From the NCBI GenBank assembly GCA_029959195.1, contig CP114117.1, positions 1,178,001-1,242,000 on the forward strand: a DNA stretch of 64,000 nt, written 5' to 3'. Under the pieces are notes generated by a model. It did not search any database, was not told where the DNA came from, and saw only the letters and a program-made list of their open reading frames with translations. The stretch is from Dictyophora rubrovolvata. Taxonomy: Eukaryota; Basidiomycota; Agaricomycetes; Phallales; Phallaceae. This document shows, one piece after another, positions 15,918-27,477 of the stretch (the stretch's first letter is position 1; each line of letters begins with the position of its first letter). The translations under genes were made by a program, and so were the position numbers.

Positions 15918-17704
15918 ATGGTAAAAAGGGAGATACAGAGACCTTTGAAATATCCCCATCGATTAAACTTGTTCGTATTTTATTTTGTTATCATATCTCA
16001 CTAACGATTTCTTGTTTAGTTATAACGAACCACCACAGGATGACATAACTCTAGAGGATTTCGAAGCATGGGCTATCGATAGGATGCGTATTCTTGCTGA
16101 AATTGAAGCTTCGTTCGCACGAAATCGTTTTTATAAGGATATCTCTGAAACAACTTCGGCGCTCTCGAGAAAATATTTACCTCTTAACAGTACTACCGCG
16201 AAATCAATAGATGTGGATGCCGAACGGAAGAAGGATCATATTAGCCATTTTGTTTTACGCTTAGCCTTTTGTCGATCGTGAGTTCATAGTTATACTTCAT
16301 TTTATGATTTTAATCCCTTGCCTAGAGAAGAGTTGCGGTATAGATTTGTGAAGAGTGAAGTGACTTGGTTTCGTATCAAATGGGATGGAGATGATGTTAC
16401 GGAGCGCAGTCGATTTCTAGAAAGTTTACAGTTGGGTTGGATTCCAGTAAGATCCTTTTGATATCCCAAGTTCCTTTTCTTAAAATATGTAGGTCGGGGA
16501 AGAAGAAAGAGCACAACTACTTCCGGATCTCCTTACTGCTTCGCAAATCGTCCTGCCGCCCGGAACCACAATAAACCAGTACACGGAAAATTATTATAAA
16601 GTCCTCAAGAAACTTTTTCGAACTCACTTCAATTAATATTAATTATTATGGTTAGGTTCACTGGACAAAAGTTCCTGACCTGATTGAGAAGCGAAAAGTA
16701 TTCTTGAAAAATGGTTTCGCGTACGTTCCAGCACGAGAACAAGCGAGCATAGTTTTTCAGGCCTTTCAGGTCAATTTGGAAAATCAATTGATGGTTTGTT
16801 TTTTTGCCAGGATATGTGAGTTTATATTGCTTATTTTGCCTAGCTTACAGCAAAAGCTCTACCACGCCTTGACGAGGATAATCGCATTCTTCCCATCTTG
16901 GAAAGTCTATCTCAGGGTTTCATTGCTGGAATAGCATCCGAATATACTGCGGCAAATCCAGGAGACTCGGTGACTGCTGGTATGATCGATAACCTATCTA
17001 ACAAACATTTCCCACTGTGTATGAAAAACCTCCACGACACGCTTCGAAAGAAACACCATCTCAAACATTACGGGAGATTGCAGTATGGTCTGTTTTTGAA
17101 GGTAATTTTCCCGGAAGTCTTCTCGCTCAATACAATACCTAACGCTGACGCGTCCGGAGATTATTGGTCTATCAATAGAAGAAGCCATGGTTTTCTGGCG
17201 GAAGGGATTTTCTGGAATTACGGATGACAAATTCAACAAGGAATATAAATATAATATTCGACACTCTTATGGATTGGAGGGCAAGAGAACAAATTATAGC
17301 GCGTTTAGGTACGACAAATTAATTACCGAAAATTCCATATGTGACAATGCAAGGGATGTAGTTGTCAATACATTTTCACGAACCATCAGCCGGGCGTCGA
17401 TGATATGCATGGATGTCCTTACCGCCATTTCTCAACGGAAAACCTGCAGTCAGCCTTAATTACCCATCTCGGAAAGCAAGGTATAACGCCATCGGTGCTT
17501 CCGGAAATTATGCAACAGGTGAAATCTGGACATTACCATGTTGCATGTACGCGCGTTTTCGAAATAACGCATGGATTGAAATCTGGGGAAGGTGTCGGTG
17601 ATGGTGTCAGTGTCACACATCCGAATGAGTATGCCGCACGTAGCAGAGAACTGGAGCAGAGGTCGACACATGTTGAGAATTCTGCCATGGAAGTGGATTT
17701 ATGA
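15918..17704 (+). CDS. PRI2: DNA primase large subunit (Pri2)
   Basis: Regulatory subunit of the primase that lays RNA primers with DNA polymerase alpha. Eight exons (15918-15970, 16020-16277, 16326-16446, 16493-16600, 16656-16793, 16844-17101, 17160-17308, 17362-17704) give 475 residues, close to human PRIM2. Matching blocks include NFYNEPPQDD, KKDHISHFVLRLAFCRS, KVFLKNGFAYVPAREQ and YNIRHSYGLEGKR. The four iron-sulphur cysteines are all kept: Cys285 (FPLCM), Cys363 (FSCQYI), Cys380 (HGCPYRHF) and Cys424 (HVACTRVF). The Cys363 exon is only found if the 53-base intron ends at 17361; reading through the donor replaces the ligand region with unrelated residues. The acidic tail ends in MEVDL. 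An ACGCGT box lies just upstream. Confidence 0.95.
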
Positions 17705-17872
17705 TTACATTAGAAAACATTGCATATATAGAGATATATGATGAATATGGCCTATCTGCACCAATAGTCACAGATCACATGATCACATGTCACTAGTCGT
17801 AATTCAATAATTCAGCCACCGCCGCCGCCGACTGCTTATTTAACTACAAAGGACGACGTAACGACAACGACG

Positions 17873-18762
17873 ATGAGCCAACGAAACGGAACACGGACAT
17901 CCCCTAAAAACAGCACTGTATCAAAAGACAAAGATGTGGCATTGAAACAGTATATTGACACTCACGGTCATTTCTCACTTGTGAGGTAAGGCATTCCCCC
18001 CAGCTCGAGTCGGTTTTTTGGTCTCGCGACCTTACTAAATTCGCAAATTTGTTTAGAAATTTTCGTCTGGCTGACTTGGTTACGATTATGAATGGATTTT
18101 GTGGCTCATTATCCATTTTTTCATCCGGAAGATACCTTCTCACTCAAGACGAGACTTATTTGTGGCACGCGTTTGCATTCCCCATGTTAGGATTGATGTT
18201 CGACTTCTTCGACGGCAAAATCGCTCGTTGGCGAAAGAGCACTAGCATGTTGGGTCAAGAGCTGGACTCTTTGGCGGACCTTGTACGTATCACTTCTTTT
18301 TTTCTCTAAATCACCATTATTTTCCTTTCTCTTGTTTGTCGTTTCCCTTCCGATTCAAATACTTCAGAACGATAGATCTCCTTTGGAGTGGCACCGGCTC
18401 TGCTTGCCTTTGACGTCGGTCTTCGAACATTGTTAGACACTATCATTCTCACTGGATTTATTTGTTGTGGGTTAGCCAGACTGGCGAGATTCAATGCAAC
18501 CGTTGCTCTGGTTCCCAAGGATGACGGTGGGAAAGCACGCTACTTTGAAGGACTCCCTATCCCCACAACGCTCATGTTGGTGATCGTCTTATGTGTTTGG
18601 ACAAATATGGGTTGGATCGAAGGAAAATCTGGTTTGCCTGGCGGTTTGATTCGATTTTGGGGAGAAGAAGGAGGTCATGGGGAGCTCCATCCTGTTGTAC
18701 TTATTTTTGGATGCTGGGCGGCTGCTATGGTGAGCAAGACATTGAAAGTGCCTAAACCGTAG
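17873..18762 (+). CDS. CHO1: CDP-diacylglycerol-serine O-phosphatidyltransferase
   Basis: Makes phosphatidylserine from CDP-diacylglycerol and serine in the ER membrane. Three exons (17873-17985, 18057-18282, 18376-18762) give 241 residues. The CDP-alcohol phosphotransferase motif is complete: Asp87-x2-Asp90-Gly91-x2-Ala94-Arg95-x8-Gly104-x3-Asp108-x3-Asp112 (within [13 protein letters not shown] and [11 protein letters not shown]). Several hydrophobic segments follow, including [15 protein letters not shown] and [13 protein letters not shown]. The end [10 protein letters not shown] is typical of fungal phosphatidylserine synthases, so a possible GT donor just before it was not used. A second CDP-alcohol phosphatidyltransferase lies about 6 kb downstream on the other strand. 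Confidence 0.94.
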
Positions 18763-18868
18763 TTAATACATGGGATGTATAATTTTGAGGCGGTGCCCTG
18801 TTTTCATATACGTGCTTGGCATTAGCTTGAATGATAGTATGCGTTTGCTTACATAAATCCTCGCTTAT

Positions 18869-18874
18869 ACGCGT
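18869..18874. promoter_or_regulatory. ACGCGT (MCB-like) box upstream of NSE1
   Basis: Perfect ACGCGT 44 bases before the NSE1 start codon, in the 155-bp gap after the phosphatidylserine synthase gene. Candidate MBF site; the role is inferred from yeast biology and the similar position upstream of other S-phase genes here. Confidence 0.5.
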
Positions 18875-18917
18875 CACTACCGTGTCGTTAAATTGCGGTC
18901 TTAGTCCACGAACAATA

Positions 18918-20176
18918 ATGGTTACCGAAAGCGATGTTGGACGTGTTTTTTTGCAGTCAATAATTTCAAGACGCGTTGTTTCTGACAAGCTAATACGCAT
19001 TCTCTTCAAGAAATCCATCGAAGCCGTCAAAGGTGAGAGAATGTGAAATGACCATGCACACCTCCCTTAACTTGTTCTCAGCTATCGATGAGAATGCTAG
19101 AATTACTCTTAGAGAAAATAACTATGAACAACAGATTCATCAATTGAATAACTCATTAGAGCCCCTTGATTTCAAAATTGCTTCCATCCTTGACGAAGCG
19201 ACGGGAGTGAAGATATGGGCATTCGTATGTCAATTTATTCAGGATAAAATTTTTGTGTTATCATTTTATTTTACAGATTAACACCAAAAGCGACCAACTG
19301 TCGCAACTAGCTAGTGACTTCAGTCCTGTTGAAATCGCCTATTTTAGAGCTGTGGCATGTCCAGAAGCCTTTTTTTTATTGTTGACTTGTCTTACTCTTT
19401 GGCTCTTGTTTTTTAGTTGGAGCAAATTATTCTGGCATCCCATGGGAGCTATTCCGTTTCATCCATGACTGCTCTTCGCGAAGTGAACAATTTGAAACAA
19501 ACAATCACCAAGTCTTCTGCGCAGACTCTCCTCGATACCTTTGTAGTCAGAGGTTGGCTTTTAAAAAGCAGGCAAGTCGCAGTCTCCGGAACTTTCGTGC
19601 CTTATCAACTCGATTTCAGACGAGGAAGATATTCGTTATCCTCTCGAACCCTTTTGGAACTGCAAACATATTTGAAGACTAACTATGAGGACGACATTCA
19701 TGAATGCACAATTTGTCTAGAACTCCTCACGAAAGGGGTTGGTTGTTACACCCTACAGTGCGGTGCACGTCTTCATGCCCACTGTTACAAACGCTTTGCG
19801 CGCGAAAATCGAATTTCATGTCCTAGCTGCCAAGTTGACTGGTCAGATAGGAACAAGCTTCAAATTATCGGTGAAGGAGCTATAAGAGATGACCAGGATA
19901 GTGTAACTGTTGCGAAGCGCACTGGAGCAGGTGATAGCGACGAAGATTCTGAAGAATTTGAAGACGAAACAACTTCTGTAGAGTCGGAACCACAAACGAA
20001 TGGCGGGTCCAAAAGCAAAGCTAAAAGAAAAGCAAAGTACGCTCATTCTCTCCATTTTATTGAACTTTTCGGAATAATTTATTTCTTGCATTAGGTTGCC
20101 CGTTTCAGATGATGAAGCTGCAGACACTGCCGATGATTCTATGCCAAAGATAACGACGAGTAGAAGACGTAAATAA
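18918..20176 (+). CDS. NSE1: Nse1-like RING subunit of the Smc5/6 complex
   Basis: Subunit of the Smc5/6 DNA repair complex with a RING-like E3 ligase domain. Five exons (18918-19032, 19082-19224, 19277-19351, 19417-20036, 20095-20176) give 344 residues. The N-terminal winged-helix region (VGRVFLQSIISRRVVSD, FSPVEIAYFRA, LLDTFVVRGWL) is typical. The C-terminal variant RING runs from CTICLELL through LQCGARLHAHCYKRFA to CPSCQVDW, near residues 235-280, with the expected Cys and His pairs. An acidic then basic tail ends TTSRRRK. It sits downstream of, and in the same direction as, primase and phosphatidylserine synthase. Confidence 0.92.
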
Positions 20177-20278
20177 ACGACCGGCGAGATAGAAGCGGTG
20201 GGCTCAAGCTCGAGGACTAGTGGTATCAACATTTGTGATGACTCTTACACACCTAATTACTTATTGAATATGAATATG

Positions 20279-23200
20279 CTATATTGTTCCACTTGTATTG
20301 CTGAGATCGACACGTCCTTCGCCTCCCGCCATGCCAGAGTTAATATCCATAAACCCAAAGCGTCCGCCCCATATCTTCCGCTTCCGTTTTTTACTACCTT
20401 CACCGAATTCTTCGTTCCATTTGCGAAGATCCGCCAATGAGCCGAGTGACTCTGAAGCAGAAGGTGTAATTTCACGAAGGGCCTTTGCGAAATGATCTTT
20501 CGTTAGGATTCTGGGTGATGTGGTAGAGGATGAACTGGATTCCTCAGCAGCAGTAGTTGAAACTGGGTCGGCCGCGGGGAGATGTTTGGGAACATTCCAT
20601 GGCAAGACCACTCCTTCTTTTACGGCATCCAGGGCAGCGGCCACACACAAGTCTAAGAGATGACAATTCAAATAAGTTCGACATATGCTGAGAGAATACA
20701 CTTACGCTTAAGATCAGATCCTGAGAAACTTTCAGTCTGTTTCGCCAAATCCTGTAAATCAAGATCTGGAGATACAGTTTCATCTCGCAATAAAATGTTC
20801 AGAATTTCTTAGATGACATAAATTAGGAGCAGATAAAATGAAAAATGAATTGCTAATTACCGTAACGCTCCTTCACCCCGGGCAGGTCAACTAATAACCG
20901 CCGTGGTAATCGACGTAACACTGCGTCGTCCAAGTCGAAGGGTCTGCAAAAAGGAAGCTCAATATAGCGCCGTCGTCAGCAACAGGTTTAAACACCAACC
21001 TGTTCGTTGCGCCAATAACAATCACATTAGACGCTCTTGATGTCTTCAATCCGTCCATTTCCTGCATAAACTCTGTGATGACGCTTCTGTGCGCAAGCAT
21101 TCCGCCTGTTTCCCTTCCAGAGACGCGAGCACCAAATAGCGCGTCCAGTTCATCAAGAAAGATGACACAAGGAGACAAACGTCTAGCCAAAGAGAAGACA
21201 GACCGGACAAGCTTTTCACCTTCACCCACGTACTACAACTATAAATACAGAGAAGACATGGAAAGTAATAAAAAACATACCATGTCCATAACATCAGAGG
21301 GTTTAATCAATAGCATTCGTGCTCCACTTTCCCGAGCTAGTGCTCGAACAACGAGTGTCTTCCCCGTTCCAGGTGGACCGAAAAGCAAAGCCCCTGTCAT
21401 AGCATGCTGTTTAAGGACTCCATGGGCGAACGCCTGTGGATAAAGCAAGGGAAGAGATACCAACGTCCGTACAGAGTCTATGGTGTGACTGGGCAAATGG
21501 ACCTGATCAAACGTTGTTGACATAGATGCTAGGATACCGTTAGATACATCCGCTGAAATCATAATAGGGAGAATTTACCAGGATCTACTATACATCCCAA
21601 CAGCCGAGACTCGTGCGCGTCCAACGAGTGATCGCGTTTTACTCGTTCAATAACCTCGTCACTTTCGATGTGAGTCTCCTCTTCTTCTGCTTTATCTTTG
21701 TCATTTTCAACTTTGCTTGCAGATTCTTCGATCCAAGCCTTTCGTCGCCGTCGCGAATGTCTATGTGATTGCCATGCAGTGTAAACCATAGTCCAAGGAA
21801 CGGGAGTGGGATCTAATGTCAAATTATTGTTACCATTCAAGGTTTTCTCCGCTATCACAGCATTCACTACGCTTCCTACGGCACGATCTGCAATTTCCTT
21901 GGCGGTGTTCCAAGATTCCACATGTTCACCCCAATCGTTCCACATGTCTGTTTGAGAAGCTGTGATTGAAGCAGATGACTCATCCCGTTCGCGTGCGGGT
22001 TCCAGTGGTTGTTGTTCCTCTACGGGTTCAGAAGGGTCTTGGCGTATCAAAGATGCAGCGATTTCGAACGATTCGGGCAAAATTCCGCCAATTTCTCCTA
22101 TGGCCATTCTCATAATTAATTCATTGATATGACGCCTACGGCTCACGCGGCACTCTTTCTCTAGAGCAGTGATACGAGTTCGCGGGACAATGACAGAGGT
22201 TCGAAAAAAGGACCCATCATTAACAGCTGGGATCTCAGGCGGCACCCGAGATGCTGATAATAATCCAGAACCAATCGATTGACCGCTAGGACCAGTTATA
22301 ACTAATTCTGTGGTAGGCTGTGAAGCTTGGTCCACGCCACGGTCGACAAGGGCAGGAGAATCAGGTAATTCGTCAAAAAAGCTTGGGTCTCCGTTCTCCC
22401 AATGTTTTAATCGATCCCGAAGTCTTCGCTCACGGGCTGTCTGGGCAGCCTCGCTCTCATCCCAGAAATCTATGGACTTTCCGCTTCGACGTCCGAGTCC
22501 GGAGCTGCTCCTTCGATTCATTAATAAATTAAAAAGTCCTGTGGGCATACCCACACTAGATGGAGGCTTCAAAGGAATGATAGACGGCGTGATACCAAAC
22601 ACGATTGTTACGGGATTAGTTATAGGTGACGTGGGACGCGACAATGGACCTTGGCGGTGCGCGCGAACGGATGCAACCAACGAAGAGAACCAGCTTGATG
22701 AAGTCGAAGCCAACATGGGATAATCTCGTATATATATAATGCGTGGGGGAGATCTCATTGAGGATAAGTTTGCACCCTCTCCGTTTGAGTGCATCGGGGA
22801 GGGCATGTTTACGATATCGTCGAAAAAGGCCTTTGCCTTTGAAGGTGGCGTTCGACGGGATATAACAATTCCAGCACGGGAGGCACGAGCGGCTGAAATG
22901 CCAAGCTGAGAGAAAGAAATTGGTTGTGAGGCGTTGATAATGATATGAGGCGCTTCAGCAAAATCGTCGTCTTCAACAAGTTCTTCGTCATCTAACGACC
23001 GTGAACTAGAAGCGGAAGAGGATTGGTGCTGAGGGAGAGCAGATATATGTAGAGGATTTTCTGGTAATTGAACCGCAGTGGCAGCTACAAAACAGGAGAG
23101 AGAAAACAGTTGTTCATATGACACAAAACTTTCTTCATAAACACACCTTTGCCAAATGCTCCCCATTCGCCCGCAGCAACTTCTACGGTATCGAGTACAA

Positions 23201-23729
23201 CAACTTCAGCGTTCGCTTGCCTTGCCAGCTCACGAACGGTTTCGTCTATGACATAATCACCACCTTCTATGGGACAATATAGAGCGAGAGTCGGTTCAGT
23301 TGGCAAGCCGTTTTGAGTGCTATAAGTGGCTCTATGCTGCGTCTGCGGATGAAGGGTTATCAAAAGATTATTCAGAGCGTCCTGTAACATTTCAGGTGGT
23401 GGAAGTGCAGCCTGAAGAGGTGTATGAGGTGTTTGACTTGACCATAGTATGTTCAGGTCTGACGGTAGCTGAGGATTCTCAATGCGCTCCTGGGTACGCT
23501 TGGAACGACTCCGAGCGAATTTTGAGGATTTTGCCTCTTCTTGTTCATCTGGAGGAAGTGGATCGAGTGGGGGGGAAGAAGAAGATGGAGGCGGAAGAGG
23601 CGGCGGAGTAGGGTGAGGGGAAGCAGAGGAGACTGCGCGGGTTCCTGGTGGATGTCGCGACGAAGGAGAATGAATCGCCCTTTGTGCAAATCTCAGAACG
23701 TGTCTGTTGAAAAGGACTCGAGAGCGCAT
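20279..23729 (-). CDS. Mitochondrial Msp1/spastin-like AAA ATPase with long N-terminal region
   Basis: Seven exons (23147-23729, 21579-23084, 21281-21528, 21000-21232, 20861-20943, 20706-20807, 20279-20652) give 1,042 residues. The N-terminus (MRSRVLFNRHVLRFAQRAIH) looks like a mitochondrial presequence and is followed by a Pro/Ser-rich linker. Residues up to about 690 carry no domain I recognise, apart from a plausible alpha/beta patch with CPIEGGDYVIDETVRELAR. The AAA module begins at about 697: Walker A GPPGTGKT (747-754), pore-loop-like YVGEGEKLVR (780), Walker B IFLDE (803-807), GATNRPFDLDDAVLRR, and the lid helix FSGSDLKHLCVAAALDAV. The AAA core resembles the Msp1/ATAD1/spastin clade, which extracts or remodels membrane proteins. 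Substrate unknown. Intron 2 is 50 bases if it ends at 21529; a 26-base alternative gives a poorer junction. Confidence 0.88.
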
Positions 23730-23868
23730 GCGTATTCGAGGATGACGTGCAAGACGTCAAAAGTAGAAAAAAAGTTGCAGGTATGTATTATTATTACGTA
23801 ATACGTATTGTGTGTAGATAATCCTCTCATCGATAAAAAGTCCTTGAAAACGCAAATTTAAGCTGTTT

Positions 23869-24899
23869 TCAATGCTGTAACCGCTCTTCTCTCGCTGCAG
23901 CTCTTTCAGCAATGTCCACGCCTACAAGCATTTTACTTGCTTTCCACAACTGTACGAGGTTGATAATGTTCTTGAAGAAACACACAGGCCCAGTGATCAA
24001 AGCCAAGACATACGGCCATGTCAAAGGACCAACCCATTCGTTAACTTGGAACGGTAGTGGAAAACCTAATTTTCCGATGGGAGCGTAATCCCATTTCATG
24101 AGGTATAGCGCAACAAAGAAACCTTCGTTACCAGCGCAAATTAAGAATAGCATTTTCTGCGCAGATCAATGTAGTCCTGAACTGAGTTTCGCAGGAATAA
24201 AATAAAATAAGAAACGCACTGGATCATAATAGAACCGTAGTATTTTGCTGACCTCTTCAGATACAATTTTATGGCTCCTCGAGCCCGTAATCAGCGAACT
24301 GAGATGAGATGAATAGGCCATTAAAAAAGTGGGTAAAGGGTGTCAAACACGCGAGAAAGCCTACCTGTACATGTGCATGTAGTGACTGCTAAAGTCAAGT
24401 GTGATGAGAAATTGGAATAGAATTGCATAAGCTGGGTAGGCGGATGATAAAAAGCATAATAAACAAGAAGTTGTACACCTGACAAAAATCGAGTCAAAAG
24501 GGAACAGCTTTTCCGGGAGGACTGACCGGTCGGTGACCATATCTAATACTGCACCAAACTTGGAACTCTGACCCAGTGCCCTAGCAGCATGGCCATCGAC
24601 AGCATCTAAAAGACAGGATATCCCATAGAGAATGGTACAATAATGAGGATGATAGCTCATGAAGTGCAAAGAGAGACCAGCTAAGATGATACGCGTGTAT
24701 CCTACACAAAAGCAATTCATGGTTGATCAGGCGTGAAAGTACAGGGAAGAAAGAATGCCCGACCTATGAGATTAGGAACGAAGAGAAATACATTTTCCGA
24801 GTACGTTTGAGCAGTTGCAAGGTCCAGGGCATGCTTCCCGTCGTATACTTCGATAGACCGCCGTCGCCGTCTGAGAGTCTTTTTTGAAGAGTGGGCCAT
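23869..24899 (-). CDS. PIS1: CDP-diacylglycerol-inositol 3-phosphatidyltransferase
   Basis: Makes phosphatidylinositol from CDP-diacylglycerol and inositol. Five exons (24764-24899, 24527-24701, 24365-24478, 24220-24298, 23869-24156) give 263 residues. The CDP-alcohol phosphotransferase motif is complete: Asp78-x2-Asp81-Gly82, Ala85-Arg86, Gly95, Asp99 and Asp103 (LLDAVDGHAARALGQ and FGAVLDMVTDR). Family features include VFLFVPNLIGYTRI at the start of the first membrane segment, FLITLDFSSHYMHMYSS, and a hydrophobic helix before the tail. The basic N-terminus (KKTLRRRRRS) faces the cytosol in homologues. It is divergent from the asparagine synthetase gene with 287 bp between starts. Confidence 0.94.
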
Positions 24900-25131
24900 C
24901 TTTCGTCTAAAGAGTGAGTAGAATATTCAGTGCAGTTAAAATACCGAGGACTAATAGAAGGAAGATACGTAAAGGAGCAAGCGGGGTTTGAATAGACGGA
25001 GAAACTGAGCTTACATGAGCCGGTCGGCATCGAAGCGGTATCAGTAGATCGCCGTCGGAGACGCGCGTGAACCCGCGCGCCGATGTCGTGTGCTACACAG
25101 AACATATATATGTTATTCGTTATCTGTCAAC

Positions 25132-25138
25132 GAGTCAT
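25132..25138 (-). promoter_or_regulatory. Gcn4/CPC1-like half-consensus site upstream of asparagine synthetase
   Basis: On the minus strand the sequence reads ATGACTCG, one base off the Gcn4 consensus TGACTCA, about 50 bases before the asparagine synthetase start codon. General amino-acid control of asparagine synthetase through such sites is established in yeast. A 7-base near match can occur by chance. Confidence 0.3.
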
Positions 25139-25186
25139 TTGCATTAGACGCCTTCGTTCTTTTTGTCTTCTTCCTCTATCTTGGAA

Positions 25187-27477
25187 ATGTGTGGAATCCT
25201 TGCTCTCCATGGCTTGCAGAACCCGACTGCGTCTCGACTGAAAGCCATTGCCTTGTCCAAACGTCTCCGGCATCGTGGCCCGGATTGGTCTGGGTGCTAT
25301 GTTGGTCAACAAAGCGTATTGGCTCACGAACGGTTGGCGATTGTGGGTGTTGGTGCGTATTTCAGATTCACTCGGCTGAGGTCATTCAACTGAGATAGAT
25401 GGTTACTAGACACGGGCGCTCAACCTCTCTATAGCGAGGATGGAAGTCTTATTCTTGCCGTCAATGGTGAAATCTATAACCACATTGCCCTCCGAAGTCT
25501 GGTAGAGCCGAATGCCAAATTTAAGACTCACTCTGATTGCGAAGTTATCCTGCATCTGGTATGCTTATTTTCTACCTCCGTCGTACCTTACCCACGATCT
25601 TCATATATGCACAGTACAAGAAATTTGGCATAAATTTGGTCGACAAGCTTGATGGAATGTTCTCCTTCGTATTGTTAGATGAATCCGTGAAGCCAAGCCG
25701 GATAATTGCTGCACGCGACCCCATTGGAATTACAACTCTGTATCAAGGCTGGAACTCCAAAATGCCAGGCGTAGTCTATTTCGCCTCGGAGCTCAAAGCC
25801 CTCGTCGATGATTGCGACAGTATTATCTCTTTCCCACCTGGCCATATCTACGATAGCGCGGTAAATGAGACTAAGCGCTATTATAACCCATCCTGGCTGA
25901 ACGAAGACGCCGATGATGCGACTGCTCCCACTAAGCCAGTTAATTTGGACGCCTTACGAGAAAGCTTAGAAGCAGCCGTCCGCAAACGCCTAATGAGTGA
26001 AGTCCCTTACGGGGTCCTACTAAGTGGCGGTTTGGATAGTAGTCTCATTGCTGCTATCGCCACCCGTGAAACCGAGAAAGTTGCTCAAGCTCAGTATGAG
26101 GCGCGACAGCGGAGATTTGCTCAAGCTCAGTTGAGCGGGCCTCCTACTCCTGTTGAAATGGCGGTAACTGAAGACGGTAATATATTACACTTACTTTCAC
26201 GTATTTTCTCTCTCTGATTCATTTTTAGTAACTATTGGATCGTGGCCTCAGTTGCATTCCTTCTCAATCGGCTTGCAGCATGCCCCAGACTTGCTGGCTG
26301 CCCGTAAGGTAGCGGCATATTTAGGAACGGTACACCACGAGTACGTTTTCACCGTTCAAGAAGGTATAGATGCTATACCCGACGTGATTTATCACCTTGA
26401 GACCTATGATGTCACAACAGTGCGAGCAAGCACTCCTATGTATCTTTTAAGCCGAAAAATTAAGGCTATGGGTGTAAAAATGGTGCTAAGTGGCGAAGGA
26501 AGTGATGAGATACTTGGTGGTAATTCTAGGTTTTCACAGCTGTATATTTTTCTTTTTTTTTGATTTTCGCAATCCAGGCTATCTATATTTCCACGCTGCT
26601 CCTGACGCGAAAGCATTTCATCAGGAAAGCGTGAAACGGGTAAAGAATCTTCATACGGCCGATTGTCTGCGTGCTAATAAGTATATAAAAAACTTGGTTT
26701 TTCTTTTGTGAATATAGCTCAACATCTAATCTAGGTCCACCATGGCCTGGGGGTTGGAGGCTAGAGTTCCCTTTTTAGACAAAGCATTCTTGAACCTTGC
26801 CATGTCCATAGATCCAAAAGAGAAGATGTTTTCCAAAGGAAACGCACAAGAGACTGATCAGGATGGTTGTCCCAAGATGGAGAAGGTAGGTCCAAATGTC
26901 CTGTTCCAATTCTTGCTAATAGTCATACGTCAATCAGTATATTTTACGAAAGGCATTTGATAAGATCAAGGATGGAAAAGTAATTCATATCCTTATACGC
27001 TCGAGGTAAAATTATTAAACAACAGGAAAAAAAACGTAGGCATATCTTCCTAAATCGATTTTATGGCGTCAAAAAGAGCAGTTTTCTGACGGTGTAGGAT
27101 ATTCCTGGATCGATGGGTAAGCCAGCTCCGCTTTGCATTCCAGTAGGCTGATGGTATTTTTATAGAATGAAAGAGCATGCGGAAAAGGTAGTTTCTGACG
27201 AAGCTTTTGCCGAGAGGGCAAAAACGTTTCCAATCGACACACCCGAAACAAAGGAGGGCTACTTCATTCGAGAGATATTTGAAAGTAAACACACCTTCTT
27301 TTTCAACTAGGCATTCTGTTCATTTTTTTTTCGTGTCTAGGCCTTTTTCCTTCTGAAACAGCTGCTCGAACTGCTGTAAGATGGATTCCTCGTGGGGATT
27401 GGGGATGTTCCTCAGATCCTAGTGGTCGAAGCGTTGGTATCCATCAAGCCGCGTATTCAATAGAAACAGAAGCATAA
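25187..27477 (+). CDS. Asparagine synthetase (glutamine-hydrolysing)
   Basis: Converts aspartate, glutamine and ATP to asparagine. Ten exons (25187-25352, 25410-25558, 25615-26176, 26229-26519, 26578-26680, 26735-26885, 26938-26979, 27040-27116, 27166-27284, 27341-27477) give 598 residues. The initiator Met is followed directly by the nucleophile Cys2 (MCGILALHG), then glutaminase motifs [18 protein letters not shown] and SDCEVILHL. The synthetase half carries the PP-loop [24 protein letters not shown] and [12 protein letters not shown] fungal-type insertion rich in Gln/Ala ([14 protein letters not shown]) follows the PP-loop. The tail ends [13 protein letters not shown]. The start is fixed by the need for an exposed Cys2. 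Confidence 0.95.

Noticed and set aside
17309-17460. Apparent loss of an iron-sulphur cysteine in primase
   Set aside because: Explained by a 53-base intron; correct splicing restores Cys363 and the frame.
21553-21578. 26-base intron in the AAA ATPase gene
   Set aside because: A 50-base intron with the same donor ends at 21529 and gives a better junction (DPASMSTTFDQ), matching normal intron size here.
22310-22723. Plus-strand frame of 137 codons inside the AAA ATPase gene
   Set aside because: Antisense shadow of a 1.5-kb coding exon with an intact frame.
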